A stretch of 24,517 bases of DNA from a bacterium (lineage in GTDB: Bacteria; Verrucomicrobiota; Verrucomicrobiae; Opitutales; Opitutaceae): the NCBI GenBank assembly GCA_021780625.1, contig JAJXYI010000573.1, forward strand, positions 1 to 24,517, given 5' to 3'. The translations under genes and the position numbers were made by a program. Positions within the stretch are counted from its first letter, which is position 1. Each line of letters opens with the position of its first letter. This document shows positions 24,059 through 24,517 of this stretch, one piece after another. Under the pieces are notes generated by a model. It was not told the DNA's origin. It did no database searches and saw only the letters and a program-made list of their open reading frames with translations.

Positions 24059-24517
24059 TCACGGCGACAACGACGCGGTGGCGCGGGCGGTGACGACCGG
24101 GGGAACGCCGTCCGGGGTCTGGATCGAGCAGTTGATCAGCTTCACGTTTTCCGCGTCGTAGATTCCGAACGGCCGATCGGCGGTGATGGAGACGTGGTCC
24201 AGGACGATGTCGGAGGCCGGCGCTTCGGGGAGGCCCCAGATCAGGCCGGCGCGGTGGCCCGGCGTCACGGTGGCGGTGATGTTGCGGAAGATGATGTCGC
24301 GGTACACGGGCGTCGTGTCGCGGAGAGGCGCGGCGGGGTAGGACGCGGCGATGGCGGGGGTGAGCTTGTTCAGATCCCGGTAACGGCGGTTTTTGGCCAT
24401 ATAGGCGCCGTAGATGAGGATCGGGCAGCCGACGTCGGTCATGCGGAGGTTTTCATACAGCATGTGCTGCACGATGTCGCCGCGATCGCGGTCGGACTTG
24501 ATGCGGATGCCGCACTC
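24059..24517 (-). CDS. GH28 polygalacturonase-type hydrolase, C-terminal part
   Basis: The last 152 codons of a right-handed beta-helix enzyme whose beginning lies beyond the window edge; the frame is open to base 24517. The first visible residues are ECGIRIKSDRDRG, the conserved GxRIKS segment of GH28 with its substrate-binding Arg and Lys. Repeating beta-helix rungs follow (YENLRMTDV, FRNITATVT, LDHVSITAD, VKLINCSIQT). The catalytic aspartates are in the missing part. GH28 members cleave polygalacturonan, rhamnogalacturonan or xylogalacturonan. Presence next to GH43 suggests pectin side-chain use. The GTG at 24472 is internal. Confidence 0.85.
   Translation of the reverse strand, partial: ECGIRIKSDRDRGDIVQHMLYENLRMTDVGCPILIYGAYMAKNRRYRDLNKLTPAIAASYPAAPLRDTTPVYRDIIFRNITATVTPGHRAGLIWGLPEAPASDIVLDHVSITADRPFGIYDAENVKLINCSIQTPDGVPPVVTARATASLSP

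Noticed and set aside
1..24517. CRISPR array, tRNA or rRNA gene, transposase, phage or toxin-antitoxin module
   Set aside because: I scanned for regularly spaced repeats, cloverleaf-like sequence and characteristic proteins and found none.

Overview
The window is GC-rich bacterial DNA with long CAZyme genes, SSS-type sugar symporters and almost no Shine-Dalgarno sequences. There is no SusC/SusD pair. The closest fit I can give from the proteins is a Verrucomicrobiota member, probably near Opitutaceae. That is an inference from protein flavour, not a database result.

Layout. (1) 2-643: C-terminal part of a NarL/LuxR-type response regulator, cut by the window edge. (2) 852-2453 (-): secreted GH39-type hydrolase, divergent from the next block. 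(3) 3100-14779 (+): four exported glycoside hydrolases with 70-87 nt gaps, likely one transcription unit: a GH31 alpha-xylosidase with a PA14 insert, a GH29 alpha-L-fucosidase with two discoidin domains, a GH2 beta-galactosidase-like enzyme and a second, 1172-residue GH2-superfamily enzyme. (4) 14780-17996: a housekeeping or degenerate zone with a probable pseudogene tail, hairpins, a peptidase S51 gene (-), about 1.1 kb without a gene, a membrane-anchored monohaem cytochrome c (+), and dispersed repeats. (5) 17997-20264 (+): an IlvD-type dihydroxy-acid dehydratase with an unusual extra domain. (6) 20494-22544 (+): an SSS-family sodium/sugar symporter and a 68-residue two-helix membrane protein. 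(7) 22656-24517 (-): a cytoplasmic GH43 and the C-terminal end of a GH28 pectinase that leaves the window.

How they may work together. Alpha-xylosidase, alpha-fucosidase and beta-galactosidase are the side-chain activities needed to strip fucogalactoxyloglucan oligosaccharides, so block 3 looks like an exported plant-hemicellulose side-chain module. The GH39 (xylosidase type), GH43 (arabinosidase or xylosidase type) and GH28 (galacturonan) genes widen it toward mixed hemicellulose and pectin. The symporter could bring in the released sugars. No endo-xyloglucanase is visible in the window.

The most interesting signal is structural. Four enzymes carry a whole extra domain nested inside another domain: PA14 in the GH31 N-terminal sandwich (known in Xyl31A-type enzymes), a beta-sandwich in an Ig-like domain of the first GH2, a malectin-like domain inside a GATase-like domain of the second GH2, and a SnoaL/NTF2-like domain inside IlvD. 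I did not find a CRISPR array, a tRNA, an rRNA, an intact insertion sequence or a recognisable phage or defence system.
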